64,000 nt of DNA from Xiphydria camelus (GCA_963678675.1 OY783193.1:36432430-36496429), one strand, 5' to 3'. Positions 1 through 10,365 are shown, counted from the first letter of the stretch. Numbers and translations: made by a program. Notes: generated by a model from the letters alone, not told the origin.

Positions 1-189
1 CCATATTTAAGAGTTATGTGCATCAGCAAAACAGATTTCGACGCTTCAACAGTCTCCGACATAAAATTGTGAACAATTGAATCACATCGCTCGTTAACTT
101 CATCGCCGTAAGCAAGCGAATAACAATGTGTATAGAACGTGGAATATTCCCTTTAAACCGTAGAATATAGATTGATACTATTCCGATTA

Positions 190-335
190 ACTTCAACCAA
201 GATTATTTCGCTATCTATGAATGTTTGGCCCAAGATGGTAAACACTTTTTTGAAGATTATATTTAGATCTACAAAAAAGGATTATACCATCATAACCCGA
301 AAGTTTGTCATAACGAGATAATCGAGGCTAAAGCC
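190..335. repeat. TTATCTC hairpin MITE, copy 1
   Basis: Imperfect palindrome. An arm with ATTATTTCGCTATC at about 201 pairs with AACGAGATAATCG at about 312. The middle holds TTTTTTGAAGATTATATTTA followed by GATCTACAAAAAAGG. The same interior and arms recur at about 2205, 10225, 12412, 18950, 21983, 29495 and 36842, so this is a dispersed family. No coding capacity is seen. The exact ends are uncertain. Confidence 0.75.
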
Positions 336-1040
336 GTACTCTAGTCTCTAAATTTGAATTCAGAATTTATATAAAAAAAAGTATTCATATCTTTAAATTC
401 AATTTGTAATCTGTATACATATTCAATATCACGCGCGAAAAAGAAAATGTATGAAAAAAATAATTGTTCGCTGAGTTATAAGTGCGTTTCTCTGTACAAG
501 ATTGTGACATCATCAAAAAGCCAGAAAGACGCACTTGTAAACCAAGCGACGACTGCGAGAGAAATGATATCACAAGGCGATGATGTAGCTGTATTTTGAA
601 ATATCGTTTTCTAGCTTGGATATTGTCGAAAATTAAAAATTAAAAAATATGGATAAACAATTTTGTCCAAATTTTTCGAATATGCCATAAAAGAAAGTAG
701 TTAGAAGACCGAATCAGGGAACCCTAGTGGCTTTTCACAGATTGAAATTCAGAAAGTACACGGAGAAAAAGAATTAGTAAGAAATGGTGAAAAAAAAACA
801 ATACATTTTTAGTCCTCCTACTAATGGCTCTTCGATATGAAACACTGAAATTTTAAATAAATCACGGCATACTTTTTACAGTTAGTAATAGTATAAACAT
901 CAGTTTATATGGTAAAATTTACCAATCTCCCATTATATGTATTATACTGCAACGAACTGTAAAAAAGCACGCTGTGTCTATTAAAAAATTCAATATTTCA
1001 CCTCGAGGAGCCCTGTTACTGGGACTCATTGTAAAAATTA
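336..1040. other. AT-rich stretch, no gene seen
   Basis: The sequence is AT-rich with scattered homopolymers. I find no convincing open frame, RNA gene or well-ended repeat. Confidence 0.6.
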
Positions 1041-1066
1041 CTAATTCTTCTTCTCCTTGTACTTAC

Positions 1067-1127
1067 GCAATCGTGGTGACGCGAGTGCCAACCCCGTAGA
1101 CTTATCTAACGGTTCCTCGTCGCCCAT
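1067..1127 (-). CDS. Candidate first coding exon, unknown product
   Basis: On the - strand an ATG at 1127-1125 opens 20 codons reading MGDEEPLDKSTGLALASPRL. They end one base into the next codon at a GTAAGT donor (plus-strand acttac at 1061-1066). No other in-frame ATG occurs back to a TGA near 1385, so this would be the first ATG of the frame. The leader immediately upstream (1128-1860) is CpG-rich, as expected of a hymenopteran promoter and 5' UTR. The gene would continue left, out of the window. Family not recognised. A chance ATG plus donor is the main alternative. Confidence 0.28.
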
Positions 1128-1860
1128 TGAAAGCAAAAGACTCGACAGTCGGGAAGCAAAGTTAAACGGGGAATTCGTCTTTACAATACCCAAGCGGATA
1201 GCCGTACCAGGTGTCTTCTCGAAGGTCAATTTTCCCTCTTCTTTCCATGAAGAGAGACACGCATATGTAGGTGTGGATATACGTATAGGCACACGCCGAT
1301 GCCTTACATCCCCGTCGTCCGGCTCCTTCGCTTTTGTAGCGAATCGAGCCGCCACGGCCGTGCCTCGAAGCGGAGAGTCGGTTCAGTGATCTGGGTCTGA
1401 TTTACCAGGGAGGCAACTGTGCCCCCTCTCCACGTCTTCGTTTTCCTCCTCTCGTCGCGTCCGACTCTCTCGCGGCGCTCGCTCGATCTCGCGGGCAAAG
1501 TTCAGGCGAAAGGTCGAGAGACGCAATGGAGGGGAGAGATCAGCTGGTGTGACGATCCTCCGCCGCCTTCGTCTCCTTCTTCTCCATCTCGGTTCGCGGA
1601 ATTTGCTCTGCTCTCGCTTACCTGCGCGCCGGTGCCTCTCGATTGTTAGCGCGCGCGGAGGGAATCTTGAGGCCGGTCTTTTCGACGAGGCGATATCTGA
1701 AATTTATGGACAATCGCAACGCGACTTTCCGCTCGTATTTATTATCGCATTGAGAAAGATAAATTAGAGATTATCTGAGAGAATTCGGAGCACTCGGTCG
1801 GTGGTTATCGGATGGATCGGAACCTCTTGCCGCGGTAGTTTCGTCATCGTGTCCGAGGAA
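1128..1860 (-). promoter_or_regulatory. CpG-rich block, possible 5' leader and promoter
   Basis: GC- and CpG-rich DNA lies between AT-rich flanks. The - strand carries donor-like sites: GCGCAG|GTAAGC with the exon ending at 1622, and CCCTG|GTAAAT with the exon ending near 1406. These could be alternative untranslated first exons feeding the ATG at 1127. Open frames on both strands here (for example 1057-1389 +, 1304-1498 -) overlap one another and look like by-products of low stop-codon density. Regulatory role is inferred. Confidence 0.3.
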
Positions 1861-2204
1861 ATGTCGAAATCGTTCGACAGAACGGAAAGAAAGTTTAGTG
1901 CCGCGTTCGTTTTGATATAATATATACTCGTATATACATTATACTCTATAATTGTGGTTCTTAAAATTCACATAACTTTGTATTTCAAATTTCAAAACGT
2001 TTTTAACGGTGCATAGAAAGAAATTTCCCCCTGACCTGAAAATTGATCTGCTGGCTGCAGTGCCTCGCGCGTATTTACACTCGCGCACCCTTCGAAGAGT
2101 GAGCGTATTTATATTAAAAGTCGCACACGGGGCAAATGCATCGCGCGATGCAGTCATCGCATACCACTGCAGGCATTTTCAGAAATTCTCGCTATGCACC
2201 TATA

Positions 2205-2440
2205 TAATATCATATGAGGCTAAACTTACTCACCAGGAAAGAAACTTTAATCACTATTATCTCATTATCCGTGAACTTTTGACTCGTATTTATGTAGTAT
2301 TTTTTTTGGAGATTACATTTTTATCTATAACAAAGTCTTATATCGATGTAGGCCAAACGTTCATAAATAACGTGATAACAGTGGTTGAAGCTCCTTTCTT
2401 GGCGAGTAAGTTTAGACTCATATGGTACGTATATCATCGC
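2205..2440. repeat. TTATCTC hairpin MITE, copy 2 (long form)
   Basis: Near full-length form. The left arm ATCATATGAGGCTAAACTTA (about 2208) pairs with GTTTAGACTCATATGGTA near 2426. The interior has ATTATCTCATTATCCGTG, ATTACATTTTTATCTATAAC and AAAGTCTTATATCGATGTAG. The copy at 36842-37058 is closely similar throughout. A second half-copy (GATTATCTCGTTACTCGTG) lies at about 2595. The open frame 2009-2503 runs through it and is not a gene. Confidence 0.85.
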
Positions 2441-2714
2441 ACTATTTTTAATCGGCGTTTTGGTACCCTCACGATGCACCGGAGAAATACAGTTGGACGG
2501 TAGAAAATTATAAGTTTTATAGGAAGGCATTAAAATGAATTACCCTGTAATTTTTTCCGGGGCTTGGAGAATTAGGGGTTTGTCGTAACGTGCGATTATC
2601 TCGTTACTCGTGAACTTTTGACCCACGTTGGTCTTGAACTTTTTCGTATATAGAAATATCTTGTAAACTGTATTCTACGAAGTTTTACTAAAGATTCACA
2701 GGGAGCATGATTGT

Positions 2715-3060
2715 AGCACGGGGTCCAGGGAATTCTGGAAAACCGAGAATTATCAGGGAATTTTGTGGGTCAGGGAAAAGTCAGGAAAGATAAAGAATTT
2801 TCTAGAATTTCTCAAAAATACTTAAATCTCATAAAAATAGCTTGACTGCTAGTTATTAAAGTATGAAAAATCCATGAAATAATAATATGATTCGATAAAA
2901 TTAAATTATTTTAATGTTTATCTCTCAGTTTTCATAACTCGTTCCATGAATATTAGTTAATTTGTTCACATTCGACGAAAAATAAATCCTATATCCGTAG
3001 CAGTCAAAGAAAGGCTATTTCAGACTGGAAAACCTGGAAAAAAAAAGTCAGGGAATTTCT
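2715..3060. repeat. CAGGGAAAA-type dispersed repeat
   Basis: The stretch carries reiterated motifs such as GGTCCAGGGAATTC, TATCAGGGAATTTTG, GGTCAGGGAAAAGTCAGG and GTCAGGGAATTTC, separated by AT-rich DNA. Related stretches occur at about 33340, 48865 and 62495. No stable open frame is present. The short motif spreads as part of a larger degenerate unit. Confidence 0.6.
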
Positions 3061-3529
3061 TTTTCGCATATTGCTAGGTGAATAGCGTTTTCAAAAACAG
3101 ATTTATTAGCGACTGAAATGCATTTTATAACGAATGATATTTTTCATTCGAACATTTTTTAAGCGGGATCAACGTTATGCGAAGGCTTTCAAGTCTTTCC
3201 ACATGAGCCTCTCTAATCTGAACGAAGAGAAGCACAGTGCGTGAGTCGTGCTCGAAGTTTATATCAAACCCACGTGTCGCAACGTGCGATGAACAGACCT
3301 GGTCGCTCATCGCCAATGAGATTGCGTGTACCGTTGCTCCAAGCATTCACGAAATCCTCTAATCATTCACGTACTTTTCACTCGCTTGATGCAAACATAA
3401 TCAAAGAACGTTTATTCTTACGCAGAGAAAAAGAAGTCATTGAATCGAGTCACCGTTTCTTTCAATATAATAGAAATGTGAAGTCAACTTCCTGCGCCCC
3501 AACTCACCCCATTTTATCCTATCTAGAAA

Positions 3530-3640
3530 ATCTCGAGTCGAAATTTTAAGCCTACTATTTTAGGTTTATCGTAGGTCGATTTTTCACTATATCGAAACCC
3601 TATGTGTGTTACGAGTAAAATGGTTCATTACGGAACATGT
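3530..3640. repeat. Dispersed repeat shared with 15535-15648
   Basis: CTCGAGTCGAAATTTTAAGC, GTAGGTCGATTTTTCACTAT and AAAATGGTTCATTACGG recur in the same order at 15552-15648 with small changes. Function unknown. It probably belongs to a larger transposon-derived unit. Confidence 0.6.
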
Positions 3641-4318
3641 CACTAAATTTTAGTACCAAAGAAAAGCTTATAGGCTGAGCAGGCCAATAGTAGGCCGAAT
3701 GGAGTATCAAAAGCATCAAAGTAGGGATGACATTTCGACTCAGGTTAACTCGATTAATTTGATAGAACGTCTCTACAGTGTAGTGTGTACTGTGAAATAT
3801 CTGGAGTTGGCAACTCGCTTGTATTCTAGAATACATAGAGACCAGGTGCCAATTCCTCTGCTGCCCTACATTCTCAACGCCCCTACTACGCAAAACTCGG
3901 TACAATACCTTGCATGACCGCGTAGCAAGCATCGATTTTCTTTCCGCGGACCGCATTTATCATGAACGCTTAAATAGGTCGAACCTCGCACGCGCGCGCA
4001 CGTGGTCGTATATGGGAGAGAGCCCTATAATAGAATTCTTAGGTAGATCGTCGTATATACATACGTCGCGTGTCGCTGGTTATATCGCGAGCGGTTGTTG
4101 TTAAGTCGATATATCGGGTTATTCTTCGCGAGCTATCATGCGTGCGTGCATCATTGGCTCGAGAGATTGGGCCAAAGTACACATACTCGAGTAGAGAATT
4201 ACACTGGGAAAAGGAATTGTCTGATGTAATTAAATTTTTTAAATCGCAATTTCTTGGATGGCCAACTACATATACAACAAATATGTGCTTAAAGTAAATT
4301 AAATTTAGTTCAAGTATA
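3641..4318. other. Stretch without a recognised gene
   Basis: Short open frames on both strands (3609-3956, 3699-3917) overlap each other and show no family signature. The CpG-rich 3900-4200 piece has no convincing splice-bounded exon. Confidence 0.5.
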
Positions 4319-4551
4319 CCCAGGCGGAAAAGTTCTATATATTTTGCATATAATTCATATGTGGTTTTGGTCATACGTGGATTATATATGATTTCTATGT
4401 TAACCATATAAGTATTTGTTAATGTTTGTGTAATCCATATGCATATACATATCCATATACATGTTGTCCTTATATGCTTAATATAGTAAGCATATATGAC
4501 CAAAACCATATATGTATTATATATAAAATATATAGAACTTTTCCGCCTGGG
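4319..4551. mobile_element. CCCAGGCGG MITE, intact copy
   Basis: A 233 bp foldback. CCCAGGCGGAAAAGTTCTAT at 4319 pairs with ATAGAACTTTTCCGCCTGGG ending at 4551. The arms continue inward through TATATTTTG and the TGGTTTTGGTCATA region. TA lies directly outside both ends, consistent with a Tc1/mariner-type TA duplication. There is no coding content, so it is non-autonomous. Relatives: 7050, 11312, 29163, 56900. Confidence 0.9.
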
Positions 4552-4555
4552 TATT

Positions 4556-4830
4556 TAGATACTTAGCTGCTTCAACTAAATATTTGTTCAAATAACTGTA
4601 TACTTAATTGGTCGTCAGTAACCTCAAAATTTAGATTTAGGTAGACCAATTTATCGTTGCGATAACTATAATACAATTTTAGTAAAAATTACAGCAACGC
4701 TTGTAACTTTTACAAGTTTCATTACAATTTTTACTGAAATTGTAGTTATCGTAATGATAAATTGGCCTTGTCCCAAAATGTATCACAAACTTTGTAAATA
4801 CTACGATTTATTTTCTTCCATGTGCGGTTT
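4556..4830. repeat. Foldback repeat with GTAGTTATCGTAA arms
   Basis: The first part (4560-4640, GCTGCTTCAACTAAATATTT, AATTGGTCGTCAGTAACCTC) recurs at 16725-16850 and 52120-52240. It is followed by a hairpin at 4645-4768 (ACCAATTTATCGTTGCGATA against TATCGTAATGATAAATTGG) that recurs at 49063-49195. Two element types may be joined or nested here. Confidence 0.65.
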
Positions 4831-5674
4831 AGGGATTTAGATAAGCCCTACAGCGCGAATATATCCAGGCCATTGATACATTTCTACATAATAATGACTC
4901 GATAGATTCGATTGAATTTCGCTGCAAGTATTTCGAACGACTGATCTCGCGCATACGATCTACGATAAATGTAGTTCGCTGTATTTTTTATCCATGATCT
5001 CAAAACTTCCTTCGCGTCGATACGCTTCGACGTACATATTGGGTAATTATTTTTTCCCCACTCCACTGGACGATTGCACAACACTGGTCGCTCCTATGAC
5101 GAGTTGCAGTGGTTTTATTTAAAATTCAACCACGTTGATATATGTATGTACGTACTACGAACGAGTGACCTCGTACTTTACGCGTAACGACGAGCAGAAC
5201 CGATGGTCTTTCTTTTTTTTTCCTTTCCGCGAGGTTACGACGTTCCCTGTCGCAGCGCGTGTTAATTGTTCCTTCCTCGCTTCACTGGACTGCGGTTACT
5301 TAATCGTTATGCTCACGAATCGTGATACTTTACGAGGGAATTTGCAGTCGCGTTTACAGTTAATAATACGTTACAGGAAATTAAAGTTGCGCGTGCGGTA
5401 TTGATCGTTCACCGCGACAGTGACAGGACTCGAAATTAGCACATTTTTGGGAGTTTAAGAGTTTTGAGTTGTTATGATTTTGTGAAAATATAATCCGAAA
5501 AAATTTGATTCATATAATTTTTTTCAGTGGAGTAAAACTGCTGTAGAATAGCTTCAATCAGATTAATTTGACATGTATTATTAACTCAGAGAGACTCAAA
5601 TTGCCATTTTCTATTTATGTTATTATTACAGCGAGTGAGCTGTACGAAAATGACATGACGATTTACGAAATAAC
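4831..5674. other. Stretch without a recognised gene
   Basis: Mixed composition. Open frames 4884-5084 (-) and 5135-5404 (+) have no recognisable motif and no paired splice signals that I trust. Confidence 0.5.
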
Positions 5675-5928
5675 GGCTGCTATTACTAATATTATTGAAG
5701 AAAGAACAAAGAAAAATGAATTAGCTTCGAATAAATTTATGTTTTGGATTTTTCTCGTGCAAGAAATAACCATAAGAATACGATAACGAGAAATGGTGAT
5801 GGGCTGCTATTATTTAATATCACCAAAGAGCTAAAATTAAAGGAAAATGAATTAGCCTCGAATGAATTTATATTTTTCATTTTCTTCCATGTAAGAAATC
5901 TTCGTAAAAATATGATAACGAGATAAAC
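5675..5928. repeat. Two-copy tandem repeat, period 127 bp
   Basis: GGCTGCTATTA at 5675 and at 5802 start two diverged copies. Both contain AAAATGAATTAGC(T/C)TCGAAT, a TTTTTCTCGTG- or TTTTCTTCCATG-like stretch, CAAGAAAT or TAAGAAAT, and GATAACGAGA. The 127 bp period is not a multiple of three, so the copies do not share a reading frame. Probably a local duplication. Confidence 0.8.
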
Positions 5929-5989
5929 TACGAAGATCACAGCGTTAGGCAATAATTGGTCACCGTGTCCCCCGTATATGCTACACACA

Positions 5990-6350
5990 ACTCGCCCCGC
6001 ATAATATGCTCCCCTTCCCGTTCCCCCGAAACCGCTCGCGCTCCGTAATCTCCGTTTCTCGGCTTGCACACCTTGTCGCGCCGCGCAAGTGGGTCACATA
6101 CGTGACGAAACACAAATTGGGCGTTTAGAAGCCTCTCCACCTCCCCCTCCCCCTCCGAGAATGAGAGTTCCGACGCCAGTGTGCCAGCAGTGCGTCTCGC
6201 ATCGTGAAGCGCAAAAGGCGTATGTACGCACGTGCGTTCGACACCAACGTAGGTACGCGTGCATACGAGAACGAAAACGCGCAATAAGCGAGTCGGTATA
6301 CGGCTGGCCCCCGAATAACGCGGTTAGGGAGTTCTACAGGGGGTCAACAT
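5990..6350. other. CpG-rich block, no gene resolved
   Basis: A GC-rich island with the proline-rich shadow frame CCTCCCCCTCCCCCTCCG. Frames are open on both strands (5937-6284 -, 6089-6562 +). I see no splice-bounded exon with protein-like content. Confidence 0.5.
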
Positions 6351-6353
6351 TCT

Positions 6354-6500
6354 CGGGCGGAAAAGTTCTGTATGCACGGAGAGAAGAATATTTAATCACT
6401 GTCATAATAGATAATAGATTTGACATTTTGGGGAAGGTATTGCGTCCATTTCTTTACTGTATGACAACAATTGAGATACGTTTAGTGAAGTTTACTAGAT
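6354..6500. repeat. CGGAGAGAAGA repeat half-copy beside a CCCAGGCGG-type end
   Basis: GCACGGAGAGAAGAATATTT, TTAATCACTGTCATAATAG and TTTGACATTTTGGGGAAGGT match the left arm of the complete palindrome at 22478-22713. The right half is missing. Immediately to the left, GGGCGGAAAAGTTCTGTAT matches a CCCAGGCGG MITE end, so two element ends are fused. Confidence 0.7.
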
Positions 6501-7048
6501 GTACGTCATCAGATGCACTGAGAAAAAGATTTGCTTTACCAACTAACTCTTGTTTGACTTAGCAAAATAATGTGGATGAACACGAGACAACCAAACATTT
6601 GTTGCTACAACAAAATAGTTTCGTTAAAGGTTCTTTGATACATTAGCAAAGAATTCTGATACGACATTAAAATCGTTTTTTTTTGTCTGTTAAAAATCAT
6701 TTTGTTATTCCATTAAAATACATAAGTAAACACGACGTTTCGTTTTGTTAAAATAACAAAATTACACGTGATTTTTAACCAAATTGAGTTAATAAAATTA
6801 CTTTCTTCTGGCAAGAAAATAATTTCGAACTTTTATTTTGTTATCAGAGCAAACATTTGAATTAATGAACGAAAGACTTTGTTGCGCTATCACAATGACT
6901 GGTCAAAATTACTTTTATCACATAACAAAACATATTAGCTATGGTTATTTTGTATTCAGAATCAAGAATTTCTATAGATTAACACAATCTTTTGGTGGAA
7001 TCAACAAACTATACTCAACAAAATAATTTTTTTGTCATGGCTGTATAG
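6501..7048. other. AT-rich stretch with a MITE-like end
   Basis: CACTGAGAAAAAG at 6516 matches the common terminus of many elements in this window, but I find no matching right end. The rest is AT-rich with no gene seen. Confidence 0.5.
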
Positions 7049-7049
7049 T

Positions 7050-7480
7050 GTGGTTTGTATATAATCCATATATGGATTTGGTCCTATATGATATGATTTC
7101 TATGTAAGTCATATATGGACTATATATGTATATTTGAATCTTTTGAATTTTTGTATAACCGATGTAGTCCATAAATGGTCTGTATGGAAATCATATACGA
7201 GCTGTTCACGCCTAGACTCCGAGAATGTGCGAAGCTCATTTCAAATTTGCTGCATACACAAACCAATTACCAGCTCGGTTAGCTTTCTCTGTTGTCATTG
7301 CGGCCATCTATTAATTAAGGACCAAATTGCATAGATCAATATTGATTCGCGTATGCGGAAAACTCGAAAAAGGCTCTACCTACTCTCGGAGCCTGGGCGT
7401 GAACACCCCGTATAACCCATATAGGAGAGCAAATCCATGTATATAGATCATATATAATCCATATAGAACTTTTACGCCTG
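7050..7480. mobile_element. CCCAGGCGG-type MITE split by an insertion
   Basis: The left part (GTGTGGTTTGTATATAATCC, GATTTGGTCCTATATGATAT) and the right part (CATATATAATCCATATAGAA, CTTTTACGCCTG ending about 7480) belong to the family seen intact at 4319. The extreme left end is lost. A different element, 7196-7412, sits inside it, so this copy is older than that insertion. Confidence 0.75.
7196..7412. mobile_element. Nested MITE, TACGAGCTGTTCACG ends
   Basis: A 217 bp element. The left end TACGAGCTGTTCACGCC pairs with GGCGTGAACACCCCGTA on the right. The arms continue as AGACTCCGAGA against TCTCGGAGCCT. TA flanks both ends (7194-7195, 7413-7414). It has higher GC than its host. No second copy is seen in this window. 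Confidence 0.85.
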
Positions 7481-7581
7481 AATTGCATCGACTCGCACGG
7501 CTCTCCGCTTCTCACCGATTCCACGCACACGATCGAGTGTCGCAACCGACCGCGAGCTGTACGATCGTCTTTATACCCCAG

Positions 7582-7659
7582 CCGAATGCTCCGACCTCAT
7601 CGACGAAGAAACGAGTCGATATCGAAGACTCGGGGTATATCGATTTTGAAATCGCGCCG
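7582..7659 (+). CDS. Candidate internal exon, unknown product
   Basis: The acceptor CTTTATACCCCAG at 7581 opens a 78 bp, 26-codon frame in phase 0. It contains KKRVDIEDSGYIDFEIAP and ends at the donor CCG|GTAATG. The acid/base-rich composition and the symmetric phase are protein-like, and the two alternative frames contain stops or are less plausible. No partner exon is identified and the family is not recognised. A chance acceptor and donor pair is a real possibility. Confidence 0.22.
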
Positions 7660-7680
7660 GTAATGACGGGATAATGACTA

Positions 7681-8374
7681 AGTGATTTCTGCGCTCTTCG
7701 CTCCCGATTTCAAAACAGGTGCCCCCGCAGAGATCCGGTAGATGTTTCTTTCGCCGAGAGGGGGGTTGAGTCGTGCGAGTTATTCTTTATTTTGTATTCC
7801 GTGTACACTCAAGTACGTTTGCTTTGGTTCCTTTGATACTATTAAGCGGCAGCGATCGTTATCTGTCGGTACATTAGGCTCTCGCTTACTTTGTGTGTGA
7901 GAGATTGACTGATAAGAGTCAAGTTTAAAGTATGTACATAAATATACATTTGAACGCGTCGGTAGTAAAGGTAAAATGTACTGGAAAAAGAAATGAGTTC
8001 TATGCATACGGCTTATGTATTTTCTTCTGTGTATAGGATTAGAGTTTTTGATTAACAATTTTCGATTATATTCATGAGTATTTAATCGCATCGCGTTGAA
8101 GATGATGGATTTCTTTTCAATATTGCTCGAGACACTGAACTCAAGATGTAACAGCGGATAGGTAATTAATTAATCGAATCCTGGAGACGTAATTAATATT
8201 GATAGGCACACAGACAGAGTCACGCGAAGAAAAGAGTACTAGCAGTAGTAGTTAGTTCATTGTATGGCTCCTTACAGAACTTCTTACAACATTGGTATAG
8301 GTAGAAAAAATACAAAAACTTTCTTTCCGCGAAGAAAAGAGTACAATTTAATACTACATATTTACTAAAATGTA
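7681..8374. other. Stretch without a recognised gene
   Basis: I see no coherent exon. GCGAAGAAAAGAGTAC occurs twice (about 8223 and 8329), a short direct repeat about 105 bp apart. Confidence 0.5.
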
Positions 8375-8842
8375 TACACTTGGAAAAAAATTTTGGTTCA
8401 TCGAAATAAACGTTTTCTTCAATGGACCTACACTGTAAAAATGGAAGTGTGTTATATTTACACACTTTACGTGTTTAAAAGCTCGTCACCATTTTTAAAC
8501 GTTTCCAGGCGTGTTAATTTATCAGAAAAACACTTTAAACGTATAATTGAAATTCTGCGTCTAAATCAACTCGTTTAAAGTGTTTTTTCTGATGAATCAA
8601 CACACCTGGAAACATTTAAAAATGGCGACAGATTTTACACACGTAAAGTGTGTTAATGTAACACGCATTTCCATTTACAGTGTAAGAGTACATTTATTCG
8701 ATTGGAATAAATATGGATTAGACGTATAAAAATATTATTGATTTAATTGAATATTATTTGGTCCAAGTCGGCATTCATTGAATCGAATAAATGTGCTTTT
8801 AGGACACGTTTATTTCGATGAAGTACATTTTTTTCTCACTGT
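8375..8842. mobile_element. MITE with ATCGAAATAAACG arms, split by an insertion
   Basis: The left end TACACTTGGAAAAAAATTTT with ATCGAAATAAACG pairs with CGTTTATTTCGAT and TTTTTTTCTCACTGTA on the right. The internal ATTTATTCGATT and TATTATTTGGTCCAAGTCGG are shared with 39210-39430 and 34239-34402. A second element (8431-8682) interrupts it. Confidence 0.85.
8431..8682. mobile_element. Nested palindromic MITE, 252 bp
   Basis: CACTGTAAAAATGGAAGTGT at 8431 pairs with the end at 8682 (TTTCCATTTACAGTG). The arms run about 115 bp each, including CACACTTTACGTG against CACGTAAAGTGTG and TTTAAACGTTTCCAGG against CCTGGAAACATTTAAA, so it is almost entirely a hairpin. TA is duplicated at 8429-8430 and 8683-8684. 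Removing it restores GGACCTAAGAGTACATTTATT, which corresponds to GTCCTAAGAGCACATTTATT near 39258. Confidence 0.93.
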
Positions 8843-9136
8843 AATAATCGATCGTATGTTACCGGATTTTTGTTCGTTTCCGTAGTTGTCATACACATTA
8901 TTTTTATAGTTATTGAACAGCAATGATCAGATTATAAAACAACGTGTCACTCGATTACTGTGATATTTAGTAAATTATACTACAATATATTTCAATTGTG
9001 CATTTTTCCAGAAATTCTAAACGTATTGCCACCAGAGAGAGAGTGAGAATTTTATGCATCTTAAACTGGATCTAATTAATCATTTCTCTGTAACTTTGAA
9101 ACTGTTTTATTTAATAACGCTATACTCTTACAAATT

Positions 9137-9240
9137 ACGCGTCTCTCTCCTCTTTCTCCCTTCCTTTCTCTTTTCTTCTCTCTTTCTTTCCTCTTTCTTT
9201 TTTTTCTTTTCTCTTTCTTCTCTCCCTCCCTCTCTCTTCA
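9137..9240 (+). repeat. Polypyrimidine (C/T) tract
   Basis: About 100 bases that are nearly all C and T, with CTTTC and CTCTC motifs. It could contribute to a strong polypyrimidine tract for an acceptor, but no exon follows convincingly. Confidence 0.8.
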
Positions 9241-9329
9241 CGAATTTAGTCATTTATGCGTATTACAATTCATCACTCCAGATGGAGCAATGTCGCGATA
9301 AGCCAACCGGAAATAAGAGGCGAACCCCG

Positions 9330-9690
9330 AGCTTAATAAATAAACATCGGTCCTCGCGTGAAAACCAGGCCGTCTAAAAGCGACGACCGTGGTTCGTCGC
9401 CGCGTGCGATTCGGTATTCACTCGCGTTCCTTTCGACGCTCGAGGAATATGGATTGCAGAGTTCCGCGACGCTTCGAGGCGGCCCAGAGGCGATATCGCG
9501 CCTACAGAGCGGATCAACGGTACGGTCGAGAATTTCGTTTCATTTGGACTCGTCTTTCTGATCGCGTAAAGCTGCGCTTCCGCGGGGGGCCGAGCCTTCT
9601 CGTTCTCAGCTACTGAGCAGAATAAAGGGTCAGCGCGACTCGCGCGATGACCACATGAACCCAAGGCCAACGCGCACCGGAACGACGCCC
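9330..9690. other. CpG-rich block, no gene resolved
   Basis: Overlapping open frames on both strands (9358-9561 +, 9389-9616 +, 9374-9670 -). The frame ending at 9616 has an aromatic- and Arg-rich segment (YGREFRFIWTRLSDRVKLRF) that looks slightly protein-like, but no splice context supports it. Confidence 0.4.
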
Positions 9691-10224
9691 GGTAAACAAC
9701 GACATTATTTCCAGAAACTGCGTCAGCGAAACTGCGCTTCTTTTATAACTCGGAACTTTTCTGGATACCATTAAACGTCTAGAGCTATTCGGTGATACGC
9801 TGCGAGGTAAACTAAGAAAGACCCGGAGAAAAGTTTACTCGAATACGAACCTAGTAGAGACATTTATTCGCGATGAATAAAGAATTTATTTACAAAAAGC
9901 AAACAGAAATTTGAAGTAAATAAATGCTCCGTGATGTACATAAACATTCATTTTATTCAAATAGATCTTTGTTCGATATGAGAAAAATTTCTATTCGTGA
10001 CTAATAAACTCTTCAGTATAGGTTCGTATTCAAATAAACTTTTCTCTGAATGTGTACTTAGATTTTTATATTTTGTAAGAAATTACCTACACATGGGAAA
10101 CAAAATTATTCCCACGAAAAATATACCTTCCCCCGATACGAATTTCTCTAAAATATGTGCAATTCCTCTATAACTATTTGACGATAAAATGAAGTGAAAT
10201 ACGGGATCGATCGGAGAGGCTCAT
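9691..10224. other. Stretch without a recognised gene
   Basis: Mostly AT-rich. ACATTTATTCGCGATGAATAAAG at about 9861 resembles transposon arm sequence, but no boundaries are clear. Confidence 0.45.
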
Positions 10225-10365
10225 CTTCAACCACGATTATCTCCTTACCTGTCGCCTTCGGGTCAAAAGTGATTAATACTTTTTTGAAGATGACACTTTG
10301 GTCTACAAAAAAGTTCTATACCAAATTATCGAAAAATGCACGGATCACGAGATAACTGGCAGAAA
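10225..10365. repeat. TTATCTC hairpin MITE, copy 3
   Basis: CACGATTATCTCCTTACC pairs with ATCACGAGATAACTGG. The middle has ATACTTTTTTGAAGATGACA and GTCTACAAAAAAGTTCTATA. Same family as 190-335 and 18950-19095. Confidence 0.75.

Noticed and set aside
2009..2503. 164-codon + strand open frame
   Set aside because: It runs straight through the palindromic repeat at 2205-2440 and has no domain.
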